From Microcaldota archaeon (GTDB taxonomy: Archaea; Micrarchaeota; Micrarchaeia; Anstonellales; Bilamarchaeaceae), in assembly GCA_020726005.1 (NCBI GenBank), contig DYTL01000010.1, positions 1-15,826 of the forward strand: 15,826 nt of DNA, read 5' to 3'. Shown here one piece after another: positions 7,370 to 15,826 of this stretch. The position numbers and the translations under genes are program-made. Under the pieces are notes generated by a model, which searched no databases, was not told the origin of the DNA, and saw only the letters and a list, made by a program, of their open reading frames with translations. The stretch's first letter is position 1; every line of letters starts with the position of its first letter.

Positions 7370-7378
7370 CTATATTTG
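7370..7378 (-). promoter_or_regulatory. Weak TATA candidate for ABCE1/RLI
   Basis: The minus strand reads CAAATATAG about 48 bases before the ATG of ABCE1/RLI, which would put the start site about 25 bases upstream of the coding region. The match is weak. No T-run terminator is seen after the NusA-like gene, so read-through from the RNAP operon is possible. Confidence 0.3.
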
Positions 7379-7426
7379 TACCAGATGAAAAACCTCACTG
7401 AAAATCATGGATATTTTTGATTTTAT

Positions 7427-7873
7427 TTAATTTGACGGGATATCAATTGCATTTCTTCTTATTTTTATTGAAATTGTGGAACTAAATTTCTTTTTAAGAA
7501 GCTGTTTTGCGATCTTTATTCGCATCCCCCGTTTTCCTATTGCAAGTCCGCGCGACGCTTCATCAACAATGAGAAATACTGCTTTTTCTCCCATTGCTTC
7601 TCTTATTTCTAAATTCAAAATATTAATATTATTAAAAAGATTGTGCACAAATGTATCCAAATCATCGCTATCAGCAAAAACAAATATATTTTGTTTAAAT
7701 GTATTTCTTAATTTTTGTAAAGTTGAACCATGCTTTCCTATTGCGCGGCCTAAATCTTGTTTGTGCACTAAAAAAACCAATCCATAATCAGTTTTTTCAA
7801 AATTAACCGCTTCCACACCGCTAATTTTTGAAAAATAAGAAAAAAATTGAAGTTCGTCGCCTGTAAATTCCAA
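7427..7873 (-). CDS. nusA: Archaeal NusA-like transcription factor (two KH domains)
   Basis: RNA-binding protein of the short archaeal NusA family, 148 residues, usually encoded after RNAP genes and thought to act in elongation or termination. Two KH domains are visible, each with its signature loop: GRAIGKHGS near residues 42-50 and GLAIGKRGM near residues 109-117. It lacks the S1 and acidic domains of bacterial NusA, as expected in archaea. The start is a TTG four bases after the L30e stop; GTGAT overlapping that stop supplies the ribosome-binding site, and no ATG is suitably placed. In many archaea the operon continues with ribosomal proteins S12 and S7; here it stops and ABCE1/RLI follows. 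Confidence 0.92.
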   Translation of the reverse strand: MEFTGDELQFFSYFSKISGVEAVNFEKTDYGLVFLVHKQDLGRAIGKHGSTLQKLRNTFKQNIFVFADSDDLDTFVHNLFNNINILNLEIREAMGEKAVFLIVDEASRGLAIGKRGMRIKIAKQLLKKKFSSTISIKIRRNAIDIPSN

Positions 7874-7877
7874 ATAA

Positions 7878-8330
7878 TCACTTTTTTATAAGTTCCATTA
7901 TATTTGAGTTCCCCGCATTATACACCGAAAGCACGCTCACTGAATATGGTTTTCCGCAAATAGAACCAAGCTCTAAACTCGTTCCTTCAAAAGTAATTAT
8001 CGGAATTAAAGAAAGTTTTGAATAATATGAGAGATCTTCGTATAATTCTTTAGGTGTGTTTGCTGCAACAACTATGAGTTTTGCTTTTCCGAGAAGACTG
8101 TCTTTTATTCCGGTTTTTGCCCCGAATTCTACATTTCCGGTTTCAACAGCAAGCCGAATTGCGTGTGCAAGAAGGTCTTCCTTTTCTTTTTTGGATTTTC
8201 TTTTTTTCACAACTTTTTTTTTCTTGGTTTTTTTGCGCGATATCTTTACTTCCTCTTTTTCAGGTTCTTTAGTTACTTCTATAGTTGCTTCAATCTCATC
8301 ATTTTCCAATTCTTCTGATTCTTCAACCAT
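7878..8330 (-). CDS. rpl30e: Ribosomal protein L30e (L7Ae/L30e/S12e family) with charged N-terminal tail
   Basis: The L30e fold covers about residues 52-150 (AHAIRLAVETGNVEFGAK ... LGKAKLIVVAANTP ... LGSICGKPYSVSVLSV) and binds RNA, normally in the large ribosomal subunit. Its place between rpoA'' and nusA is the standard archaeal location of rpl30e. The typical protein is about 100 residues. This one is 150 because an extra N-terminus precedes it: an acidic stretch (residues 3-28, many E) and then a lysine/arginine block (residues 32-50). The extension is in the same frame and the ATG has GTGGT just upstream; no internal start with a better site was found. The gene begins 11 bases after rpoA''. 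Confidence 0.9.
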   Translation of the reverse strand: MVEESEELENDEIEATIEVTKEPEKEEVKISRKKTKKKKVVKKRKSKKEKEDLLAHAIRLAVETGNVEFGAKTGIKDSLLGKAKLIVVAANTPKELYEDLSYYSKLSLIPIITFEGTSLELGSICGKPYSVSVLSVYNAGNSNIMELIKK

Positions 8331-8341
8331 ATAACCACATT

Positions 8342-9373
<1,032 letters not shown>

Positions 9374-9380
9374 CTAAACC

Positions 9381-11987
9381 TCATGCGGTATCCACATCAT
9401 CTTGTTTTGCAACATCTATCGCTTCGGTCTTGCTTGCGAGCATTGCATCTTTACCGTCTCCACCATAAATAAATTGAACTATTACCCCATTTGCATCCAT
9501 TACGGTTTTATTTGGCTGCGCGACCAAATCTTGGAATGCATTAATAAGCCTTCTTTGCATATATCCGCTCCTTGCGGTTCTAATTGCGGTGTTTACAAGC
9601 GATTCTCTACCTCCCATGGAGTGTAAATAAAACTCATCGGGTTCGAGCCCTTTTCTAAACGAACTGAAAACAAATCCACGTTCTCTTGCAGAAAGAATTC
9701 CTGGATGATAAAATGGAAGATTTCTTTTTCTGTAGCCCCGGTTAAGCCTTTTGCTTCTTACGGATTGTTGCGCAACTGTTGCGCTCATTTGAATCGCGTT
9801 GAGTAAACTACCGCGCGCGCCGATTTTCGCCATAATAACCGAAGCGTTCTCCATTCCCAAATCGCTTTCAACTAATTTTCCTATATCTTCCCGTATTTTT
9901 GAAGTAAGCTGCATTATCATGCTTTCAAGTGTCTCTTTTAAACTTAAGCCAGGAGCGCGCTGAAGGGTTTTGTTTTTATATTTCAAAATCAGGTTTTCTA
10001 CTTCCCTGTTCATTTTGCTGTTTATTTCTTTCAATTTTTCTTCTGTTTCTGAAGAAAGCGAATAACTCTTGAGAGAAACGCTCAATCCATTGGATGTAAT
10101 TACTTGAGTAGCTATTTTAGTAACATTATCTATAAATTGCCTTGCTACTGCTGAACCGTATTGTATAAAAATTTGTTCAAGCAGTTCATTTTCAATTGCT
10201 TTGCTTTCTATTGTTCCATTAATAAGTTTTCCATTTTTAATTATAATTTCCTCACCTAATTTGGACTGAATTTTTATGCTCAAATCTTTAGGTAGAAGAT
10301 GCGAGAAAATTAATTTTCCGGAATAGCAGTTACCGTTATCCGGTTTCGGTAATTCAGTTATTCCTAAGATATATAACAGTTTCGCGGCCTCCTTCTTTGT
10401 AAACTTAGATTCGCCAAGCGTAAGGAAATATAATCCTGAAACATAATCTTCTTGCGGTTTGATTATTGCATGTCCGTGTCTCGGAGAGAGAATTTGGTCC
10501 TCTACTTTCATGAGGATTTTGGCTTCGGTCTGTGCTTCTATAGTTTGCGGAATATGAAGATTCATTTCGTCTCCGTCGAAATCTGCATTGTATGGTGCAG
10601 TAACAGCTGGATTTAATCTAAATGTCTTTCCAGGAAATACGCGCACTTCGTGTGCCATTATGCTTATTCTATGCAAACTTGGTTGTCTATTAAATAATGC
10701 AATATCTTTGTTTATTAACTGTCTTTCAATAATCGAACCAACCACGAGCGCATCTGAAACTTCTTTTTTCGTAAGCGCGATAACCTTTACCCTCTTCTGA
10801 TCAGGTCTTATTACATATATCGCTTTTGGGTAATTTTCAGAGAGAACGTAATTTTTGCTTTGTTCAAGATTCCATTCAGTAACTGTAATAGGAATAGTAA
10901 GTTCTTCAGCAATTTCCTGTGGAATACCTACTTCACTAATTGAAATAAATGGATCAGGAGAAATAACTGTACGTGCAGAAAAGTTTACACGCTTTCCACT
11001 TAGATTATATCTAAATCGTCCTTCTTTTCCTTTCAGTCGTTGTACAAGGGTTTTAAGCGGCCTTCCGCTTCTGTGTCTTGCAGGTGGAATGTTCGTTGTT
11101 TCATTATCAAAAAAAGTTGTGCAATGATATTGTAAAAGTTCCCATAAGTCTTCTATAATTAATTGAGGTGCGCCTGCATTTATATTTGCCTCTAATTTCT
11201 GATTTATCCTAAGAATATCTACTAATTTATGAGTAAGATCGTCTTCGCTTCTTTCACCAGTTTCAAGAGTAATACTTGGTCTTACGTTTACTGGAGGAAC
11301 CAAAAGTGCAGTTAGAACAGTCCATTCTGGTCTTGAATATACTGGATCAAATCCTAATTTCTTTATTTCTTCATCATTTATTCTTGAGAGTAAGTCCATT
11401 ATTTCATTTGGGAGAAGCTCTTCTTTGTTCCTGTAAAAAGTGGTTGGTTTTAAATATTTCCATTCAGGAAGTTCAGTATTGCAATAAGGACACGTCTTTT
11501 TGTCCTCTTTTTTTGCCTTTTTCTCAGATTTCTCTACTTTTTCTTCTATTACATTAAACTTTTCAGTTGCAACTTTTGGAAGACCGATTATTCTTTCTTT
11601 TGGTAGTGTAACTAGTTCTTCATCTTCTTTTTCTATCATAGTAATAATGGATTTATCTGCCACTAATTTTTTACATGCAGGGCAGAGTGCCTTCAAAATT
11701 GTATAAATATGTTTTCCGAATTCCACATGAATTATTGGTCTTACGAGTTCAATATGTCCAAAATGTCCAGGACATTCTTTTGCCTTTCCTCCACATGTTT
11801 TGCATCTTAGACCAGGTTCAACTACGCCTAATCGAGTATCAATTAATCCACCATCAATGGGATAACCATCATCATCATAAGTATCTGGAACTGTAATTTT
11901 CGCGGCACTCATTTTCCTAATGAGTTCAGGTGAAAATATTGAAAACTTTATTTTTTCTATTACTTTTCTTACTTCAGTGGATTTCAT
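9381..11987 (-). CDS. rpoA1: DNA-directed RNA polymerase subunit A'
   Basis: N-terminal two-thirds of the largest RNAP subunit, carrying the catalytic magnesium site. The 868 residues contain the clamp zinc site (C62, C65, C72, H75) and a second zinc site (C102, C105, C166, C169). They also hold the RFRYNLSGKRVNFSART switch region, NRQPSLHR, and the catalytic NADFDGD at 467-473 with its three aspartates intact. The funnel and bridge helix end the protein with HSMGGRESLVNTAIRTARSG and YMQRRL. In the bridge helix the usual REGLxDTA reads RESLVNTA (S796, N799). The ATG follows GAGGT by six bases. The 36 bases between it and rpoB hold no promoter I can identify. Confidence 0.97.
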   Translation of the reverse strand: MKSTEVRKVIEKIKFSIFSPELIRKMSAAKITVPDTYDDDGYPIDGGLIDTRLGVVEPGLRCKTCGGKAKECPGHFGHIELVRPIIHVEFGKHIYTILKALCPACKKLVADKSIITMIEKEDEELVTLPKERIIGLPKVATEKFNVIEEKVEKSEKKAKKEDKKTCPYCNTELPEWKYLKPTTFYRNKEELLPNEIMDLLSRINDEEIKKLGFDPVYSRPEWTVLTALLVPPVNVRPSITLETGERSEDDLTHKLVDILRINQKLEANINAGAPQLIIEDLWELLQYHCTTFFDNETTNIPPARHRSGRPLKTLVQRLKGKEGRFRYNLSGKRVNFSARTVISPDPFISISEVGIPQEIAEELTIPITVTEWNLEQSKNYVLSENYPKAIYVIRPDQKRVKVIALTKKEVSDALVVGSIIERQLINKDIALFNRQPSLHRISIMAHEVRVFPGKTFRLNPAVTAPYNADFDGDEMNLHIPQTIEAQTEAKILMKVEDQILSPRHGHAIIKPQEDYVSGLYFLTLGESKFTKKEAAKLLYILGITELPKPDNGNCYSGKLIFSHLLPKDLSIKIQSKLGEEIIIKNGKLINGTIESKAIENELLEQIFIQYGSAVARQFIDNVTKIATQVITSNGLSVSLKSYSLSSETEEKLKEINSKMNREVENLILKYKNKTLQRAPGLSLKETLESMIMQLTSKIREDIGKLVESDLGMENASVIMAKIGARGSLLNAIQMSATVAQQSVRSKRLNRGYRKRNLPFYHPGILSARERGFVFSSFRKGLEPDEFYLHSMGGRESLVNTAIRTARSGYMQRRLINAFQDLVAQPNKTVMDANGVIVQFIYGGDGKDAMLASKTEAIDVAKQDDVDTA

Positions 11988-12023
11988 GTATATACCTCAA
12001 TATTAATCAAAAAACTAAACTTG

Positions 12024-15000
12024 TTACGCTTTATCTTTCAAAATTATTCTTGGAAACAAATAGAGCGATTTTATTTCATCTAACAAAAGTTTGAATGCAT
12101 AACTCATCTCTATGGGTTCTATTATTTCATTTCCGCACACCGGGCAGATATTCCTATGCTTTACAAAATCATGATTCGCAATTGCACCGCATTCGGTACA
12201 AACAAGTTGGATTGTTTTGTCGCTTTCATCTAAAAGCCTTTCCTTAATGAGCATGCTTGCTCCATATCCTATAAGGCAGTCCCTTTCCATTTCACCAAAT
12301 CTCAAACCACCTTCTCTTGCTTTGCCTTCCGTAGGCTGATGAGTTAATAACTGTATCGGTCCCCTGCTCCTCATATGCATTTTGTTTGAAACAAGGTGAT
12401 GAAGCCTTTGGTAATATACAACACCAATGAAAATTTTCGTTTTAATTTGCTGTCCGCTTATTCCGTCATAAAGGATTTCTTCTCCATATTCCTGAAATTC
12501 ATTTTCCTTAAGTATTTTCATGTAATCCTCTTCTGTATTTCCGCTAAATGCTGTTCCGTTTTTGAGCGTGCCACTCAGTGCAGATGCCTTTCCTCCAAGT
12601 GTTTCAAGTAAATGTCCTGCAGTCATTCTTGAAGGGATTGCGTGCGGATTAATTATTAAATCTGGAATTATTCCTTGTTTAGTAAATGGCATATCTTCTT
12701 GGGAGACCAACAAACCAATTATTCCTTTTTGGCCGTGCCTTGAAGCGAACTTATCTCCAACTTCAGGAACCTTTACCGACCTTACGCGCACCTTTACAAG
12801 CCTGTTTCCGCTTGAACCTTCTGTTACAAGAACATTATCTACTTTTCCATGTTCTCTTGCCTTAACTGTGAGCGAACCTTCTCTTTTTTTTTCTTCCACT
12901 ACACCGAAAACCGAGATTTCTTCTAAAAATCTGGGCGGTGATGTCTTTCCAACGAGAACATCATATCCGTGAACTTCGATTTCTGGAGATACAATTCCGT
13001 CTTCGCTAAGTTTTGAATATGCTTCTTCCCCTCTATAACCAACTACACTTGAATTTGGAAGTTCTATTGTATCTTTTTGTCCGCCGGGATACTGCCTTTC
13101 CTCTGTTTCATATGTTTTGAACATAACTACTCTTCCAAGTCCTCTATCCACTGCGGAACGGTTAATTATTAATCCGTCTGCCATATTATAACAATTAAAA
13201 GAAGTTAGTGCAACCACGAAATTCTGCCCAGCAGCAGTATTCTTCATATTAAGCACTCTATACAAATCGGTTTGTATAAGCGGTTGTTGCGGATAATACA
13301 TAGCATATGCACGCGTATCATACCTATTAAGATAATTTGAAGCATAAATTCCCAAACTTTGTTTTGCCATTGCGCATGCCATAGTAATTCTTGGAGATGA
13401 ATTGTGCTCAGCATAAGGGAGCATACTTGTAGTTACTCCAAAAATAGATGATGAATCAAGCTCAACATGCGTGTGTTGTTCGTTTATTTCTTCGGGTTTA
13501 AGCGCAATATAAGAATTTTCCTCTTCCTCAGCGTCTAAATATTCTATTACACCCATTTTTATAAGATGTTGCCATGTTAACATTTTATTTTTCGCTCTTT
13601 CTAAAATTTCCGGACTAAGGCGGGATTTTCCGTTTTCAACTACAATGTATGGTTTTCTTACTCTTCCACGATCGGAATTTATAAAAACTTCGTTAGTGTA
13701 TGTATTATGGTAGATATTTATCTGATAGTTAAGTTCATTAATTCTTCTTTTTTCCCTAATGCGTTTCACCAAATCTTCTGGTTTGTTATATCCCCCTGCA
13801 AATTTTCCATTTACGTATATAAATGCACTTTCCTTATTTTTAATCCTGAATTCGCATCCAGACACTCCGAAATTTTTAAGAATTGAAAATATTTCTATTT
13901 CGTCAGCTCCGATTGAAACTTCAGCCATAATTGAAAGATTTTTAACAAGCGAGCAGCTTGGACCTTCAGGCGTTTCGTTTGGACATATTTTTCCCCAATG
14001 CGTTCCATGCAAATCCCTTGCTTTAAAATGCGGGTGTTTTTTGCTTAATGGAGAAATTAATCTACGCAAATGCGAAAGTGTAGCAAGGAAACTTGTTCTG
14101 TCAAGCAATTGGCTTACCCCTGTCTGTCCTGCAATCCAATTTCCAGTAGCCATTGCGTATCTTATTCTATCTGCCATTGCGTCTTGTCTTACAAGAGTAT
14201 GCACTTGCAATTTTCTTCCTCGCGCATTTGCTCTACTTGCCTGATAAATAATATCTTTTACAAGGAATTGAAGTGCGTAATTAAAGAGTTCAAGCATAAG
14301 ATCACCCGCTAACTTCACGCGTTTGTTTGCATAGTGGTCTTTATCGTCTTGCATAATTTTTTTGTGTGCAACCATTGTAGCTTTTTCTGCCATGCGTACT
14401 ATATATTCGGCTTTTCCCCCCCTATCTTCTCTCATAATTCCTAAGTGCGGAAGAAGATAGGAATCAATAAGTGTTTCAAGCCTTGTTACTCTGTATTCTT
14501 GTTGTTGTCCAGGAGAAAGACGCTTACTTAAAATTTCAATTGCTTCTTCATGGTTTTTGCTTTCTTCTGATTCTATATTAAGAAATATATCATTCTTTAC
14601 TAGTTCATTTCCTGAAAATGCGTTAATAATATCTGAATTTTTATCCAAACCAAGTACACGCAAAATTTGTATTATAGGTAAATCAGGAGGAGTGCTTGGA
14701 AATTCAACTTTGAAGATTCCTTCGCTATTACGCTTTACTACGCATCTCGCCCTAAAACCTTGTCTTGTTGAAAAAATCTTTGCTACTACGTCGCTAGATT
14801 CTTTAGTAACCATTAATCTATTTGGAACCAAATCCTCAATCGAAACAAGTGCCCTTTCCGAACCATTAATAATAAAATATCCGCCCGGATCGTTTGGGTC
14901 TTCTCCGTTTAAAGTAAGTTCATCTTTTGACATTGAAAAAAGATAGCAGAGTTTTGATTTCACCATAATTGGAATTTCACCTATGAAAACATCCGAATAA

Positions 15001-15308
15001 ACAGGATGTTCAATTCCATTATGGATAGGGATTATTTCAAGGAAAACCGGTGCTGCATAAGTAAGATTTCTTAATCTTGCTTCTGCTGGAAATATTTGCC
15101 TAAACCCTCCTCTTACTTCATAAAATCTCGGTGATTCTATACGTACTTTGCCGAATTTGAACCCAAATCCTTCTACATTTGTTTTTATGTTGATATTACG
15201 GTTCACAACTTCCTGAAGTCCGATATCTATGAATTTATTGTAAGAATCAAGTTGTTGTTTTACTAATGTATTATCTCTAAAATAAACCTCCAAAAGACCC
15301 TTTACCAT
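12024..15308 (-). CDS. rpoB: DNA-directed RNA polymerase subunit B (undivided)
   Basis: Second-largest RNAP subunit, forming the wall, lobe and much of the active centre with A'. It is one 1094-residue chain, not split into B'' and B' as in many methanogens and haloarchaea. Landmarks in order are SHLRRLISPLSKKHPHF, then HWGKICPNETPEGPSC, YNMADGLIIN near 710, GDKFASRHGQKG, KMHMRSRGPIQLLTHQPTEG, GGLRFGEMERDC, and a C-terminal zinc ribbon (CTEC ... CPVC). Two near-universal acidic positions are changed: ED reads AD (A710) and the DK before MH reads NK (N975). An ATG at 15329 would add seven residues, but GAGGTTGA lies four bases before the ATG at 15308, so that start is preferred. Confidence 0.97.
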   Translation of the reverse strand: MVKGLLEVYFRDNTLVKQQLDSYNKFIDIGLQEVVNRNINIKTNVEGFGFKFGKVRIESPRFYEVRGGFRQIFPAEARLRNLTYAAPVFLEIIPIHNGIEHPVYSDVFIGEIPIMVKSKLCYLFSMSKDELTLNGEDPNDPGGYFIINGSERALVSIEDLVPNRLMVTKESSDVVAKIFSTRQGFRARCVVKRNSEGIFKVEFPSTPPDLPIIQILRVLGLDKNSDIINAFSGNELVKNDIFLNIESEESKNHEEAIEILSKRLSPGQQQEYRVTRLETLIDSYLLPHLGIMREDRGGKAEYIVRMAEKATMVAHKKIMQDDKDHYANKRVKLAGDLMLELFNYALQFLVKDIIYQASRANARGRKLQVHTLVRQDAMADRIRYAMATGNWIAGQTGVSQLLDRTSFLATLSHLRRLISPLSKKHPHFKARDLHGTHWGKICPNETPEGPSCSLVKNLSIMAEVSIGADEIEIFSILKNFGVSGCEFRIKNKESAFIYVNGKFAGGYNKPEDLVKRIREKRRINELNYQINIYHNTYTNEVFINSDRGRVRKPYIVVENGKSRLSPEILERAKNKMLTWQHLIKMGVIEYLDAEEEENSYIALKPEEINEQHTHVELDSSSIFGVTTSMLPYAEHNSSPRITMACAMAKQSLGIYASNYLNRYDTRAYAMYYPQQPLIQTDLYRVLNMKNTAAGQNFVVALTSFNCYNMADGLIINRSAVDRGLGRVVMFKTYETEERQYPGGQKDTIELPNSSVVGYRGEEAYSKLSEDGIVSPEIEVHGYDVLVGKTSPPRFLEEISVFGVVEEKKREGSLTVKAREHGKVDNVLVTEGSSGNRLVKVRVRSVKVPEVGDKFASRHGQKGIIGLLVSQEDMPFTKQGIIPDLIINPHAIPSRMTAGHLLETLGGKASALSGTLKNGTAFSGNTEEDYMKILKENEFQEYGEEILYDGISGQQIKTKIFIGVVYYQRLHHLVSNKMHMRSRGPIQLLTHQPTEGKAREGGLRFGEMERDCLIGYGASMLIKERLLDESDKTIQLVCTECGAIANHDFVKHRNICPVCGNEIIEPIEMSYAFKLLLDEIKSLYLFPRIILKDKA

Positions 15309-15344
15309 CAAATCAACCTCATAATTCACAAAATTTTAGGGACT

Positions 15345-15599
15345 TTATATAACCAACCTATAATAATTATACTTTGCGGTTGGGTCTTCTCTTTCAATTT
15401 TCACAACGTTACCTGGTATAGCCTTTAATTTTTTTGCAGCTGGGTCGCTACTCTTCATCTTTGGCAAATTGGTCTCAGAGACATTATATTTTTTAAGAAG
15501 ATTTTTTTTCCCGATTTCTGAAAGTATTTCCATTTTTGGAACCAAAAAATGTCCAAAAACATCGATTTCTATTTCTATTTTCTTTTTTTTCTTTGTCAA
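15345..15599 (-). CDS. rpoH: DNA-directed RNA polymerase subunit H (Rpb5 C-terminal homologue)
   Basis: Small RNAP subunit of 84 residues that sits at the entrance of downstream DNA. After a lysine-rich start it shows the family run HFLVPKMEILSE, a KKYNV segment, LPKMKSSDP, AIPGNVVKI and the final YYRLVI. The start is a TTG at 15597-15599, preceded four bases earlier by GGTGG; no upstream ATG fits. It is the first gene of the RNAP operon, as in nearly all archaea, and lies 36 bases before the chosen rpoB start. Confidence 0.94.
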   Translation of the reverse strand: MTKKKKKIEIEIDVFGHFLVPKMEILSEIGKKNLLKKYNVSETNLPKMKSSDPAAKKLKAIPGNVVKIEREDPTAKYNYYRLVI

Positions 15600-15618
15600 A
15601 GAACCACCAAATAATTAG

Positions 15619-15644
15619 ATAAATTCTTTTTGAAAAGAATTTAT
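15619..15644 (-). promoter_or_regulatory. Perfect inverted repeat in the RNAP operon leader
   Basis: Two 12-base arms, ATAAATTCTTTT and AAAAGAATTTAT, are separated by two bases. They lie between the rpoH ribosome-binding site (15604-15608) and the predicted start site of the operon near 15670. As RNA it would form a hairpin about 10 bases ahead of the ribosome-binding site; as DNA it could bind a dimeric regulator. The symmetry is seen; the role is inferred. Confidence 0.55.
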
Positions 15645-15690
15645 TTTTAGAACAATAACACTAATCGCATAAAAAATATATAATAAGAAA

Positions 15691-15700
15691 TATTTATAAA
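15691..15700 (-). promoter_or_regulatory. TATA box of the RNA polymerase operon
   Basis: The minus strand reads TTTATAAATA, a near-consensus archaeal TATA box. A start site about 25 bases downstream (near 15670) gives an rpoH leader of about 70 bases that contains the inverted repeat at 15619-15644. Copy 2 of the long inverted repeat lies 23 bases upstream of the box, in the place where archaeal activators often bind. Confidence 0.6.
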
Positions 15701-15722
15701 CTGTTGCCTTTTTTCAAAGCTA

Positions 15723-15777
15723 GTAATTCCGAACATCTTCTACAACTAAACCATTCGCGCGAACCAAACAGTATATT
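15723..15777 (+). repeat. Long-range inverted repeat, copy 2
   Basis: Matches the reverse complement of 116-170 at 52 of 55 positions. With one inserted base the match continues to about 15717. It carries the same palindrome TTCGCGCGAA. Here it lies upstream of the RNAP operon promoter, whereas copy 1 follows the glyS stop, so the two share sequence but not an obvious gene context. Confidence 0.8.
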
Positions 15778-15826
15778 TACTAATCTTTTGTATAGATTAT
15801 AAAAAATACAACAGCCTTGTGAATTC
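15778..15826. other. Unassigned right-hand end
   Basis: No gene is seen in these 49 bases. TAATCT (15781-15786) and AGATTA (15794-15799) form a small inverted repeat, and TTATAAAAAATA on the plus strand could be a TATA box for a gene to the right. The window ends in GAATTC, an EcoRI site, which may be coincidence. Confidence 0.3.

Noticed and set aside
13759..14244. 161-codon open frame on the plus strand
   Set aside because: It lies wholly inside rpoB on the opposite strand, has no recognisable domain, and is explained by the composition of the rpoB codons.
15821..15826. Terminal GAATTC as evidence of a cloned EcoRI fragment
   Set aside because: The left end lacks the full site, so a chance occurrence cannot be excluded.

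Overview
The window is archaeal. It carries RNA polymerase genes in the archaeal order rpoH-rpoB-rpoA'-rpoA''-L30e-NusA, with the largest subunit split into A' and A'' and with RpoB undivided. It also carries an archaeal ABCE1/RLI gene, an archaeal/eukaryotic-type glycyl-tRNA synthetase, TATA-box promoters, and a tRNA with bulge-helix-bulge (BHB) introns. The DNA is AT-rich, the genes are tightly packed, and several proteins are slightly short or unusual at conserved positions. This would fit a reduced, fast-evolving lineage such as a DPANN/ARMAN-like archaeon. That placement is inference; no 16S rRNA gene is present.

Layout, left to right. Positions 1-173 are intergenic: a promoter-like repeat (copy 1 of a 36-bp element), an oligo-T terminator for glyS read on the minus strand, and copy 1 of a ~55-bp inverted repeat. 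Positions 174-3742 (minus) form a compact three-gene operon: a membrane-anchored thioredoxin-like protein, a membrane family-2 glycosyltransferase, and glycyl-tRNA synthetase. Positions 3743-4085 are a divergent intergenic region holding copy 2 of the 36-bp element and the metK promoter. Positions 4086-5240 (plus) encode a bacterial-type S-adenosylmethionine synthetase, the only plus-strand gene. Positions 5260-5542 (minus) are a tRNA-Arg(UCU) gene interrupted twice. Positions 5577-7322 (minus) encode ABCE1/RLI. Positions 7427-15597 (minus) are the RNA polymerase operon, preceded by a leader with a perfect 12-bp-arm inverted repeat, a TATA box, and copy 2 of the ~55-bp repeat in opposite orientation to copy 1.

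Most genes serve transcription or translation: RNAP subunits, NusA, L30e, ABCE1, GlyRS and tRNA-Arg. Most start codons are set by Shine-Dalgarno-like GGTGA/GTGAT/GAGGT sequences a few bases upstream. For several genes this places the start a few codons inside the longest open frame.

The most notable observations are: (1) a tRNA-Arg(UCU) gene with a canonical 38-nt intron at 37/38 and a 170-nt intron in the T-loop at 59/60, each with the central part of a BHB motif; (2) replacements at normally near-invariant residues of RNAP (RpoB YN-M-A-D instead of E-D, RpoA' bridge helix D to N) and of ABCE1 (second signature LSVGE); (3) a bacterial-type metK in an archaeal context; (4) ~55-bp inverted repeats bracketing the whole 15.6-kb block; and (5) a 36-bp element shared by two promoter/leader regions.
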